Source: Rhodococcus wratislaviensis
GTDB taxonomy: Bacteria > Actinomycetota > Actinomycetes > Mycobacteriales > Mycobacteriaceae
DNA length: 64,000 bases
Direction of reading: 5' to 3'
Assembly (NCBI RefSeq): GCF_900455735.1
Contig: NZ_UAUI01000022.1
Span: 372,001-436,000, forward strand
The position numbers and the translations under genes are program-made. Below the pieces are notes generated by a model. It was not told where the DNA came from. It was given only the letters and a program-made list of their open reading frames with translations, and did not search any database. Below, one piece after another: positions 53,141 through 61,464 of this stretch (positions within the stretch are counted from its first letter, which is position 1; every line of letters begins with the position of its first letter).

Positions 53141-53275
53141 CCCGCTCAGTGTTCCTCACTTCCGGGCCGCGGGGATACCGAGAGTGACCGTTATCCCGAC
53201 GAACCCTGGGCGGCGCGTGCGACCATGGAGAAGTCGACGCTCTACGCCCGATGACGCTGACCGGAGGCCGTGGCG

Positions 53276-55597
53276 ATGGACAACCGGGCGAACACAGCGC
53301 ACCCGCGGGTCGTGGTCGAGACCGACCACGGCCGGGCGAGCTACGGCGCGGGCAAGGCCGTCCGCATCGGCCGGGATCCGCAAATGGAGATCACGATCGT
53401 CGATCCCGTGGTGTCGCGCGAGCATGCACGGCTCACCTGGGACAAGGGATGGCAGCTCGTCGACTCCGACAGCAAGAACGGGATCTTCGTCGACGGGGAG
53501 CGCAGAGAAAAGGTTCCCGTCACGAACCCCGTCCTCGTCCGGCTGGGCGACGCGGCCGAGGGGCCGGTCGTGCGGATCTCGGTCGAAGATCCGGACGCGA
53601 CGCGACAGGACGTGGGCGGTCGATGGGACGAGTCGACGATCGAGGTGGGGGCCTCGAGCGCCCCGCCCCCGACACCGCACGCGGCGGTCCCGACGGGATC
53701 GCTCACGGTGGGACGGTCACCCGACAACGACATCGTCGTCCGGGACGTGCTTGCCTCACGCCACCACGCGATCGTCCACAACGTGCCGTCCGGCCTCGAG
53801 ATCGACGACCTGGGGAGCGTCAACGGCACGTTCGTCGGCGGCGCCCGGGTGTCGCGAGCGCAGCTGACCGAAGGTGACGTCGTCACGATCGGCAACACCG
53901 ATCTCATCGTGAAGGAGGCCCGGCTCATTCCGCGGCAGGCGGTGACTCCGACCGCGGGCGGGCTGCGGGTGGACGGCGTGGGGCTCACCATCGAGGGCGG
54001 GCGGCGGCTGCTCGAGGACGTCACGTTCAGGGCCCAGCCGGGGAGTCTCACCGCGGTGATCGGCCCCTCCGGCGCGGGAAAGACCACGGTGGCCACCATC
54101 ATCTCCGGTTCGGAACGCCCCACGGAAGGTGTGGTCGAGTTCGAGGGACGCAGTGTGCACGCCGAATACCAGGTGCTCCGCTCCCGCATCGGGATGGTTC
54201 CCCAGGACGACGTCGTGCACCGGCAGCTGACCATCCGGCAGGCGCTCGGCTACGCCGCCGAGCTGAGGCTGCCGCCGGACACCACCCGGGCCGACCGTGA
54301 AGAGGTGATCGCGACGGTCCTCGACGAACTGCAATTGTCCGAACACGCCGACACGAGGGTCGACCGGCTGTCCGGCGGACAACGCAAACGCGCGTCCGTC
54401 GCAATGGAGTTGCTCACCGGCCCGTCCCTGCTCATCCTCGACGAACCGACCTCGGGTCTCGACCCCGCGCTCGACCGGCAGATCATGGCGACGTTGCGCC
54501 GCCTCGCCGATTCGGGCCGCGTCATCGTCATCGTCACGCATTCGCTGTCGTATCTCGAGATGTGCGATCAGGTGCTGCTCCTCGCACCGGGCGGCAAGAC
54601 CGCCTACGTGGGCCCGCCGGACCGGGTCGGGGCCGCGCTGGGCAGCACCGACTGGGCCGACATCTTCGCCCGCGTCGTGGCCGACCCCGACGGAGCGTTC
54701 GCCGAGTACCGCGCCACCCGCCCCGCCGTGGAGGTGCCACCACCGAGCCCGCCCGGACCTCTCGGCAGTCCCGCGCACACGTCGCGGCGCAAGCAGCTGA
54801 GTACCGTCGTCCGCCGCCAGGCGCGGCTGATCCGAGCCGACCGGGGCTACCTGATCTTCCTGTCCCTTCTGCCGTTCGTGCTCGGCGGCCTGGCCGTGCT
54901 CGTGCCCGGCGACACCGGGTTCGGTCCGTCGGGCCTCGACGAATCCGGCGAACTCACCCAGATCCTGGTCGTGCTGATCCTCGGCGCCGCGTTCATGGGT
55001 TGCTCACTGACCATCCGCGATCTGGTCGGCGAGCGCATGATCTATCAACGCGAACGTGCCGCCGGGCTGCTGCCGTCCGCCTACTTGACGGCGAAGATCG
55101 TCGTATTCTGCGCCGCCGCGATCGTGCAGTCGGTGATCATGGTGCTGATCGTCTTCGTGGGCAAGGGTTTTCCGGGCCGGGGCAGCGTGATTCCCTCCGG
55201 TTCCGTCGAATTGATCGTGGACATCGCCGTCACCACCTGCTCGTGCGTCCTGGTCGGATTGGCGTTGTCGTCGGTGGCCCGCTCGAACGAGCAGGTGATG
55301 CCGATGCTGGTGGTCACGATCATGGTGCAGCTGGTGATGTGCGGAGGTTTGATCACGATCACCGGACGCGCCGTGCTCGAACAGGTGTCGTGGCTCTTCC
55401 CGTCCCGCTGGGGATTCGCGGCCGCCGCCTCGACGGTGGACCTGCGCACGAACGCCACGGGCACCGAGCCCGATACGCTCTGGCAGCACGCCGCATCGTG
55501 GTGGCTGCTCAACATCGCCATGCTGGTGCTCATCAGTTGCGTGCTCGCGGTCGTCACCTACAGCCGGCTCCGGCTGCGCCGTCCCCGCCGGCGCTGA
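53276..55597 (+). CDS. FHA-domain ABC exporter, Rv1747-like
   Basis: The 773-residue protein is a multidomain ABCG-type half transporter. FHA domain 1 is at about residues 22-90 (VRIGRDPQMEITI, VVSREHARL, SKNGIFVDG) and FHA domain 2 at 140-215 (LTVGRSPDNDIVV, SVNGTFVGG). The ATPase follows with GPSGAGKTTVATII near 265, signature DRLSGGQRKRASVAMEL near 362 and LILDEPTSGLD. Six C-terminal helices form the channel. This is the layout of mycobacterial Rv1747, linked to export of mannosylated phosphoinositides and controlled through Ser/Thr kinase phosphorylation read by the FHA domains. ATG 53276 fits the GGAGG spacing better than GTG 53270. Confidence 0.92.
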   Translation: MDNRANTAHPRVVVETDHGRASYGAGKAVRIGRDPQMEITIVDPVVSREHARLTWDKGWQLVDSDSKNGIFVDGERREKVPVTNPVLVRLGDAAEGPVVRISVEDPDATRQDVGGRWDESTIEVGASSAPPPTPHAAVPTGSLTVGRSPDNDIVVRDVLASRHHAIVHNVPSGLEIDDLGSVNGTFVGGARVSRAQLTEGDVVTIGNTDLIVKEARLIPRQAVTPTAGGLRVDGVGLTIEGGRRLLEDVTFRAQPGSLTAVIGPSGAGKTTVATIISGSERPTEGVVEFEGRSVHAEYQVLRSRIGMVPQDDVVHRQLTIRQALGYAAELRLPPDTTRADREEVIATVLDELQLSEHADTRVDRLSGGQRKRASVAMELLTGPSLLILDEPTSGLDPALDRQIMATLRRLADSGRVIVIVTHSLSYLEMCDQVLLLAPGGKTAYVGPPDRVGAALGSTDWADIFARVVADPDGAFAEYRATRPAVEVPPPSPPGPLGSPAHTSRRKQLSTVVRRQARLIRADRGYLIFLSLLPFVLGGLAVLVPGDTGFGPSGLDESGELTQILVVLILGAAFMGCSLTIRDLVGERMIYQRERAAGLLPSAYLTAKIVVFCAAAIVQSVIMVLIVFVGKGFPGRGSVIPSGSVELIVDIAVTTCSCVLVGLALSSVARSNEQVMPMLVVTIMVQLVMCGGLITITGRAVLEQVSWLFPSRWGFAAAASTVDLRTNATGTEPDTLWQHAASWWLLNIAMLVLISCVLAVVTYSRLRLRRPRRR

Positions 55598-55615
55598 TCC
55601 GGCTGGTGCAATTGT

Positions 55616-56203
55616 CTACTCGTCGCCTCCACCCTCCGGTGCCCCGACGTCGAAGACACTCATCAGCTGTGACAAGGTGCGGTAATAGCCGACCAGGACC
55701 ACGAGTTCGAGCAGTGCCGAGTGACCGAGGCGGGCTTCGAATCGACGGAACTCCTCGTCTCCGAGGGTGTTGGCGCCCTCGAGCAGATGCCGGCAGACGA
55801 GGTACGCAGCCTGTTCGGTGGCGTCTTCAGAACCGAACTCGCCACTCCGAAGTGCCGTCAGCTCTTCGTCGCTCAGCCCGACGGCGCGTCCGACCCGTTC
55901 GTGCGCGTAGCGTTCGAATTCGCACTCCGTTGCGGCCGCGACCGCGAGTATCGCGATTTCTCTGATCCGGGCGGTCATCGCCGTCCGATACCGCACCGCA
56001 CTCCCGAGTTCCTGCAGCGCAGAGCCGAGTCCGGGCACGTGCAGCATCAACCCGAACGGCCCGTTGAGCCTGCCCTGGTCGTCGTGAAGCGCGAACAGCT
56101 GGTGCCCCTGTGCGCGCGGGCCCGTCACGATGCTGTCGTACAACGCCTTCTGCTCGACGTCCAGCTCGGCGGGAGTCAGGGACGCGATCCGTGAATCTGT
56201 CAT
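55616..56203 (-). CDS. carboxymuconolactone decarboxylase-family protein
   Basis: This 195-residue CMD/AhpD-fold protein contains REIAILAVAAATECEFERYAHE near residue 88, where the usual CxxC pair is absent and a Glu-Cys-Glu and His remain, so a lactone decarboxylase or hydrolase-like reaction is more likely than a peroxidase one. ATG 56203 fits the family start (SRIASLTPAEL); the longer frame reads through the divergent promoter. It faces the alpha/beta hydrolase gene and is probably part of the LysR-linked catabolic island. Its substrate is unknown. Confidence 0.82.
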   Translation of the reverse strand: MTDSRIASLTPAELDVEQKALYDSIVTGPRAQGHQLFALHDDQGRLNGPFGLMLHVPGLGSALQELGSAVRYRTAMTARIREIAILAVAAATECEFERYAHERVGRAVGLSDEELTALRSGEFGSEDATEQAAYLVCRHLLEGANTLGDEEFRRFEARLGHSALLELVVLVGYYRTLSQLMSVFDVGAPEGGGDE

Positions 56204-56331
56204 GGAATTACCATCTTTCAACGATGTCGGCCCGGGGAGGCGCGAGACGACGACAGAGTATGCCGCGCCGGGTCCTGTTGTCCTCCGCCGACACCGAATA
56301 TCACCCCGAACTGAAGCTATTCGCCTGATGG

Positions 56332-56370
56332 ATTCCCTCCATATAGAACTGCCGATTCCCGAATACTCCC
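56332..56370 (+). promoter_or_regulatory. conserved island motif, copy A (upstream of the hydrolase gene)
   Basis: ATTCCCTCCAT at 56332-56342 is followed after 13 bases by TTCCCGAATACTCC. The same two blocks with the same spacing occur at 61377-61414, and a partial version occurs at 59871-59914. It is 73-111 bp upstream of the hydrolase start, in the divergent gap with the CMD gene. A LysR binding site is the likely function. Confidence 0.6.
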
Positions 56371-56442
56371 TGATCCGCCACCCTTGAGCCACGGGCCACA
56401 TCGCCGAGTGGACCCGCGACCAGGCGAAGAGGTGACGTCAAC

Positions 56443-57387
56443 GTGAGAACCCCGGTCGGGCAGCCCGCCCGATACGAGATCCAATCCTGCCCCGACATCG
56501 CGTTCGGGCGTCCCGGCGGGCACGTCCTCCGACTCGATCTGACTCTGCCGATCGACGTTGCCGCCCCCGCCGTCGTCCTCTATCTGCACGGCGGTGGTTG
56601 GATGATCGGGTCGCGCAAGAGTCATGCCGCGCGGGCGGAGCGGCTCGCGCGGCACGGATTTGCCGTCGCGAGCATCGACTACCGCCCCTCCACCGCGGCT
56701 CCCCTCCCCGCCCAGATCATCGACATCGCGACCGCGCTCGAGTGGCTGAAAGGTCCCGGGCAAGCCTTCGGGGTCGACGCGACTCGTGTCGCTCTCTGGG
56801 GAGCGTCGGCGGGCGCCCATCTCGCGCTTCTGGCCGCCACCGGTGCAGCGATTCCGCGGGCACCGCACGATCTGCCCGGTCCACCCGTGCAGGCCGTTGT
56901 CGGCTACTTCGGATGTTACGACCTCACCTCCCGGGGCGACCTCGACCGTCCGGACGCGGGCTCGCCGATACCGCACGAGATCCTCGAGCAGGACTGGCCG
57001 GCGGGGGTCCCCGCACCGCCGTCGTCTCGCTACCTGAGGGCCCGGTTGCTGGGGGTCGACGAGTCGACGGTGAGCGATCGTGAACTCGCCGCCATCAGCC
57101 CATTTGCGAAGGCACACGACATCCACGTGCCGGTCTTCCTGCTCCACGGAACACGCGACTCGGTCACGTCGGTGCAACAGAGCCGGCGGATGGCACAGGA
57201 ACTTCGACGCCGCGGGGAGACGGTGCGCCTGCACCTGCTCGAGGGTGCCAATCACGAGGACCCCGCGTTCGACACGGAGGCCACGATCGCCGAAGTCGCC
57301 GCCTTCCTGCACGAACACCTGGAACGGTCCTGCCACACACCCTCACTTCCCGCCATGCCGTACAACAAGGAGATTGATTCGAAATGA
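56443..57387 (+). CDS. alpha/beta hydrolase, HSL/esterase (BD-FAE) type
   Basis: The 314-residue hydrolase has the oxyanion-hole motif YLHGGGWMIG near residue 47, the nucleophile elbow LWGASAGAHLAL with Ser near 121, and the catalytic Asp and His in LLHGTRDSVT near 233 and EGANHEDPAF near 269. The HGGGW form belongs to the hormone-sensitive lipase group, which includes esterases and N-formylkynurenine hydrolases. The start is GTG 56443 within AACGTGAGA. It overlaps the flavin monooxygenase gene by four bases, so it supplies or removes an ester or lactone in the same pathway. Confidence 0.88.
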   Translation: MRTPVGQPARYEIQSCPDIAFGRPGGHVLRLDLTLPIDVAAPAVVLYLHGGGWMIGSRKSHAARAERLARHGFAVASIDYRPSTAAPLPAQIIDIATALEWLKGPGQAFGVDATRVALWGASAGAHLALLAATGAAIPRAPHDLPGPPVQAVVGYFGCYDLTSRGDLDRPDAGSPIPHEILEQDWPAGVPAPPSSRYLRARLLGVDESTVSDRELAAISPFAKAHDIHVPVFLLHGTRDSVTSVQQSRRMAQELRRRGETVRLHLLEGANHEDPAFDTEATIAEVAAFLHEHLERSCHTPSLPAMPYNKEIDSK

Positions 57388-58883
57388 CCGCTCGAGTAGT
57401 AGTCGTCGGTGGCGGACCGTCAGGTCTGACGGTCGCAACCGAACTGGCCCGGGCCGGGGTGGACGTCGTCGTCCTCGAACGTCGAACACAGCCGGTGCAG
57501 TCGCGGGCCGGGACCATTCTGCCGAGAGTTCTCGAGCTACTCGATTCCCGGGGCCTTGCGCAGACGTTCATCGACAGGGCCGCGACCATTCGCTCCAACC
57601 CACTGATTCCCGTTCATATCTGGGCCGGGATGCAACCCGTGGAATGGCGCCACCTCGAATCGAGGTTCGGGTTTCGGCTGGTTCTTCCCCAGAATCACAC
57701 CGAGGAACTGTTGCTCGAGGAAGCGCTCCGTCTCGGAGTCGTCGTCAAGCACGGCGTGACTGTCGAATCCGTCGTCCAGCAGTCCACCGCCGTGACCGTG
57801 ACCGCGGCGGCCGAGGACGGACCCGTGAGCCTGTCGGCCGACTATCTGGTCGGCGCCGACGGTGGGCGAAGTATCGTGCGGTCGCAGCTCGGTCTCGGTT
57901 TCGAGGGACACGGGCCGACATTCACCGGAATCGTGGCAGATCTGAGAATGGACAGGCCCTGGCCCGAAGCACGGCGGATGATCGACAACGACAAGGGCTG
58001 GGTCACCTCGTTTCCCTTCGGCGAGAACGAGTCCATCACCCGGTTCAACATCGTGCATGCCGAGCGCAGGCACGCCCCGGCGGCGGAGCCGGTAACGGCC
58101 GACGAGGTCCGCCGATGCCTCACCGACGTTCTGGAGAAAGACCTGCCGTTCGACGATCTGGTGTGGGCGTCTCGTTTCACCGATTCGCTCAGAATCGCAA
58201 CGAAGTTCCAGCAGGGTCGAGTATTCCTCGTCGGTGAATCGGCCCGCATCCACTATCCTGCCAGCGGCGTCGGGATGAACTTCTGCATCCAGGACGCGTT
58301 CAACCTCGGTTGGAAACTCGCCGCGGTCATCAACGAACACGCAGGGCCGGCGCTCCTGGCAACCTATGAGGCCGAACGCCGCCCGGTGGCGGAGGCGCTG
58401 CTGAGAAGTGTCGCAGCGCAGTGTTCGGTCCAGTTCGACTTCACGCCGGAGGGGGTGGCGTTCAAGCGGATGTTCGAGCGCGAACTGTTGCCCATTCCGG
58501 AGGTCAATCGTCGAATCGGACTCGAACTCAACGGGCTGTCCTTCCCCTACCCTGCTGATTCGCGCCAGCATCCGATGGTCGGATACCGCTGTCCTGATCT
58601 GGATCTCGTCACCGGGAGCGGTCCGACGAGGATGGGTGAGATGCTGCGCGACCACGCTCTCGTCCTCATCGACGCCACCGGGGCGGGAACCTACGCGGAC
58701 CTCGCCCTGCAGGGCGCGCCGGTCCGCGCACACAGCGGCCACATCGTTCTCGCACCCAGCGGACTCGAAGACGTCAAGAGCCTGCTGGTCAGGCCCGACG
58801 GGTACATCGCCTGGGCCTGCGCCGACGCCCCCGCGCGGGAGGATGCCCAGCTGGCGATCAAGCGGTGTCTCGCCGTCGAATGA
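57384..58883 (+). CDS. FAD-dependent hydroxylase (class A, phenol/rifampin monooxygenase-like)
   Basis: This 499-residue PHBH-fold monooxygenase starts TARVVVVGGGPSGLTVATEL with FAD motif GGGPSG. The DG motif is YLVGADGGRSIVRSQLG near residue 160, and GD is RVFLVGESARIHYPASGVG near 285, where the usual GDAAH is replaced by GESAR. This loss of the Asp that contacts the FAD ribityl chain is unusual. The C-terminal 90 residues form a truncated thioredoxin-like domain. Translational coupling to the hydrolase suggests a joint pathway on an aromatic or polyketide-like substrate. Confidence 0.87.
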   Translation: MTARVVVVGGGPSGLTVATELARAGVDVVVLERRTQPVQSRAGTILPRVLELLDSRGLAQTFIDRAATIRSNPLIPVHIWAGMQPVEWRHLESRFGFRLVLPQNHTEELLLEEALRLGVVVKHGVTVESVVQQSTAVTVTAAAEDGPVSLSADYLVGADGGRSIVRSQLGLGFEGHGPTFTGIVADLRMDRPWPEARRMIDNDKGWVTSFPFGENESITRFNIVHAERRHAPAAEPVTADEVRRCLTDVLEKDLPFDDLVWASRFTDSLRIATKFQQGRVFLVGESARIHYPASGVGMNFCIQDAFNLGWKLAAVINEHAGPALLATYEAERRPVAEALLRSVAAQCSVQFDFTPEGVAFKRMFERELLPIPEVNRRIGLELNGLSFPYPADSRQHPMVGYRCPDLDLVTGSGPTRMGEMLRDHALVLIDATGAGTYADLALQGAPVRAHSGHIVLAPSGLEDVKSLLVRPDGYIAWACADAPAREDAQLAIKRCLAVE

Positions 58884-58944
58884 GGTGTCCGGGAGGGTCG
58901 CATCGGGTGTACCCGAGGCGGCCCTCCCACGCCGAGGTCGGCAC

Positions 58945-59868
58945 TCAGGCGAGTGACTTGGCGAGTTGCGCTCTGAGCCAGCGGTGTTCGGGATCCGCGT
59001 TGTACATCGGGTGCCACCACAGCGCATGGTTCAGTGGGGCGAGGGTCAAGGGGAATTCGACCGGCCGAATTCCCATTCCACCGCTCATCCGGGCCGCCAA
59101 TCGCTCCGGCAGAAGAGCGATACGATCGGTGTGGGCGACGAAATACGGAAGGGCCAGATAGTTTTCGCCGACGACCTGCACGTACGGTTCGACTCCCTGC
59201 GCCCTGACCTGATGCAGCGGTGTCGTCGCGGCATGGGGATGCGTCTGAAACACAGCCCACGGGTACTCGGTGAGCTGGTCCAACCGTATTGCGTCCCCGA
59301 CGTGCTCGTTGTCCTCGGCCACCACGCAGACCCACCGGTCGGAGAAGAGGTCGACCGACGGCAGGTCGCTGACGAAGCCACGGGGCACGACCAGGGCATC
59401 GGCGGTGCGGAGACTGTCCGATGCACGATCGACGATCTCCGGTCGCAACTGCACGAAGTTGATGCGCAGGTGCGGAGCCTGCGACAGCAGGTCGCGGGTG
59501 ATGGTGTCTCCGACAGCGGCGAGCATGTAGTCGGACATGATCAGGGTGAACTCGCGGCTGGACCGTTCGATCTCGATGCCCGGCTCGGCGTCGAGCACTC
59601 GATCGACTGCCGAGATCGCCACCGTCGTGCGCTCGACCAGGCTGCGGGCGAGCGGCGTGAGTTGATACGAGTTGCCCACCCGAGCGAGCAGCGGGTCGCC
59701 GAAGTACCTCCGAAGCCGCGCGAGCGCGGCACTCATCGCCGGTTGGCTCAGACCGACTTCGATCGCCGCGCGGCTCACGCTTCGCTCGCGCAGGAGCGCG
59801 TCCAAGGACACGATGAGGTTGAGGTCCAGCTTGGCGCGATGGCCGGAGATCCGCTGTATCGAGCTCAT
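58945..59868 (-). CDS. LysR-family transcriptional regulator
   Basis: The 307-residue protein has a helix-turn-helix at residues 15-75 (RSVSRAAIEVGLSQPAMSAALARL) and a LysR effector domain after residue 95 (FTLIMSDYMLAAVGDTI). The NodD-like opening KLDLNLIVSLDALLRER places it in the NodD/NahR/LinR branch, which responds to aromatic inducers. It is divergent from the amidohydrolase gene with 93 bp between. A dyad there (59895-59914) and related motifs elsewhere in the island are its probable binding sites. Confidence 0.92.
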   Translation of the reverse strand: MSSIQRISGHRAKLDLNLIVSLDALLRERSVSRAAIEVGLSQPAMSAALARLRRYFGDPLLARVGNSYQLTPLARSLVERTTVAISAVDRVLDAEPGIEIERSSREFTLIMSDYMLAAVGDTITRDLLSQAPHLRINFVQLRPEIVDRASDSLRTADALVVPRGFVSDLPSVDLFSDRWVCVVAEDNEHVGDAIRLDQLTEYPWAVFQTHPHAATTPLHQVRAQGVEPYVQVVGENYLALPYFVAHTDRIALLPERLAARMSGGMGIRPVEFPLTLAPLNHALWWHPMYNADPEHRWLRAQLAKSLA

Positions 59869-59870
59869 GG

Positions 59871-59914
59871 ATACAAACTATAAGCGACCCGGCATTCCCA
59901 AATAACCGCGGGAA
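59871..59914 (+). promoter_or_regulatory. conserved island motif, copy C, with dyad TTCCC-N10-GGGAA (LysR intergenic region)
   Basis: TTCCCAAATAACCGC is followed by GGGAA, giving a 5-bp dyad at 59895-59914. TTCCC-R-R-ATAACC also matches copy B (61401-61414) closely and copy A (56356-56369) partly. At the position of the first block it has ATACAAACTAT, with 6 of 11 bases shared. Divergent location next to lysR suggests the autoregulatory and activation site. Confidence 0.6.
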
Positions 59915-59961
59915 AATGAGACTGAGGGCAGTCAATCTGCCTCTCTCCGAACAGGACACTC

Positions 59962-61326
59962 ATGGACCCGAGTCATGCCCGACCACGCCGCACACTCCTC
60001 CGGGGAGCAACGGTCGTCAGCGTCGATCCGGCGATCGGAAACTTCGACCGAGCCGACATCCTGATCAGCGACGATCTGATCGCAGAAATCGACTCGCGGA
60101 TCGACGTCGGATCGGACGTCGAGGTCGTCGACGTCGACGGAATGATCGCGCTCCCCGGATTCGTCGACACTCACCGCCACACCTGGCAGAGCGTCATGCG
60201 GCACGGATACGCCGAACTCGACCCCCTCCAATACTTCGACGACATGCTCAGGGGAATCGGCGCGGCGTACGAACCCGAGGACGTCAGGGTCGGAAACCTC
60301 CTCGGCGCGGTTTCGGCGCTGAGCTCCGGGACGACCACCCTCTTCGATTGGTCTCACATCCAGAATTCAGCCGAGCATTCCGACGCTGCGGTCACCGGTC
60401 TGCGTGAGGCCGGCATCCGTGCCGTCTTCGGTCACGGATGGCCGCTGCTCGACGACGGGCGGTGGACGGAGAACAGCACGCTCCCCCATCCGGCCGACAT
60501 CGAACGGCTGCAAAAGGAGCACTTCTCCGACCCGGGCGGACTCGTGACGTTGGCGATGGCGGCCCGGGGCCCCGAGATGGCGGCGCCCGGGGTGTGGCAG
60601 GCCGACCTCGCCCTTGCGCGTGACCTGGGCATCCGCACGTCGGTGCATGCCGGTGCGTACGCGCACAACGAACCGGTCCACGCCGTGGCGCAGTACGGCG
60701 AGGCGGGCCTGCTCGCCGACGACCTGACATTCGTGCACTGCTGCCGCTCCTCCGACGCCGAACTCGAGATGATCGCCGAGACAGGTGCAACCGTGTCGAT
60801 CGGCGTGCATTGCGAGCTCAACTCGCAAGGCATCGGCGACATCCCCCTCGACCGCATGCTCGCCGCCGGCGTACGACCGAGCCTCAGCGGGGACACCGAA
60901 ACCAAATGCAGCGGAGACATGTTCACGCAGATGCGAATGCTCTTCGGCTACCACCGGTCGTGGATGGGGGGTGGTCACAGCTCCGTCGCGGCCGATCAAG
61001 CGCAGCTGCTCCTGCACGATGTGCTCGCTTTCGCCACCATCGAGGGGGCGAGAGCGATCGGGCAGGGCGATCGCATCGGCTCACTCACTCCCGGTAAGCA
61101 GGCCGACATCATCCTGGTGCGTGCAACGGACCTGAATGTGGCGCCCGTGCTCGATCCGGTGGCGTCCGCGGTTCTCGCCGCCCACGAGGGCAATGTCGAT
61201 TCCGTGCTTGTCGGGGGACGATTCGTCAAACGCGCCGGAGCAATGATCGGGTGTGACCCGTCCACTCTCGTGAACTCGGCGGCGGCATCACAGCGACGGA
61301 TTCTGGGGAGACGCGCCGCCCGCTAG
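59962..61326 (+). CDS. amidohydrolase, TRZ/ATZ deaminase-like
   Basis: The 454-residue metal-dependent hydrolase belongs to the cytosine-deaminase/TrzN/AtzA superfamily. Metal and catalytic residues are the HxH pair in GFVDTHRHTW (near residues 71-73), His in RTSVHAGAYAH near 232, His in LTFVHCCRS near 256 and Asp in SLSGDTETKCSG near 312. An N-terminal beta-sandwich strand (TLLRGATVV) and C-terminal SLTPGKQADIILV complete the fold. Members deaminate or dechlorinate N-heterocycles. In this island it may remove an amino or halogen group before ring hydroxylation. Confidence 0.9.
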   Translation: MDPSHARPRRTLLRGATVVSVDPAIGNFDRADILISDDLIAEIDSRIDVGSDVEVVDVDGMIALPGFVDTHRHTWQSVMRHGYAELDPLQYFDDMLRGIGAAYEPEDVRVGNLLGAVSALSSGTTTLFDWSHIQNSAEHSDAAVTGLREAGIRAVFGHGWPLLDDGRWTENSTLPHPADIERLQKEHFSDPGGLVTLAMAARGPEMAAPGVWQADLALARDLGIRTSVHAGAYAHNEPVHAVAQYGEAGLLADDLTFVHCCRSSDAELEMIAETGATVSIGVHCELNSQGIGDIPLDRMLAAGVRPSLSGDTETKCSGDMFTQMRMLFGYHRSWMGGGHSSVAADQAQLLLHDVLAFATIEGARAIGQGDRIGSLTPGKQADIILVRATDLNVAPVLDPVASAVLAAHEGNVDSVLVGGRFVKRAGAMIGCDPSTLVNSAAASQRRILGRRAAR

Positions 61327-61376
61327 GACTCGCGTGGGCGGGACACCCCTCCGAACAGGACGTATTCACCATACAA

Positions 61377-61414
61377 ATTCCCTCCATCACGAGTTACCGC
61401 TTCCCGGATAACCC
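61377..61414 (+). promoter_or_regulatory. conserved island motif, copy B (upstream of the MFS gene)
   Basis: ATTCCCTCCAT at 61377-61387 is followed after 13 bases by TTCCCGGATAACCC at 61401-61414, the same layout as copy A. It lies 51-88 bp upstream of the MFS start, after the amidohydrolase stop. It implies that the MFS gene has its own regulated promoter. Confidence 0.6.
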
Positions 61415-61464
61415 GAGAACAGGAACAGTGATGGTCATCACCACCGCAACAAAGGAGCAAGGCA

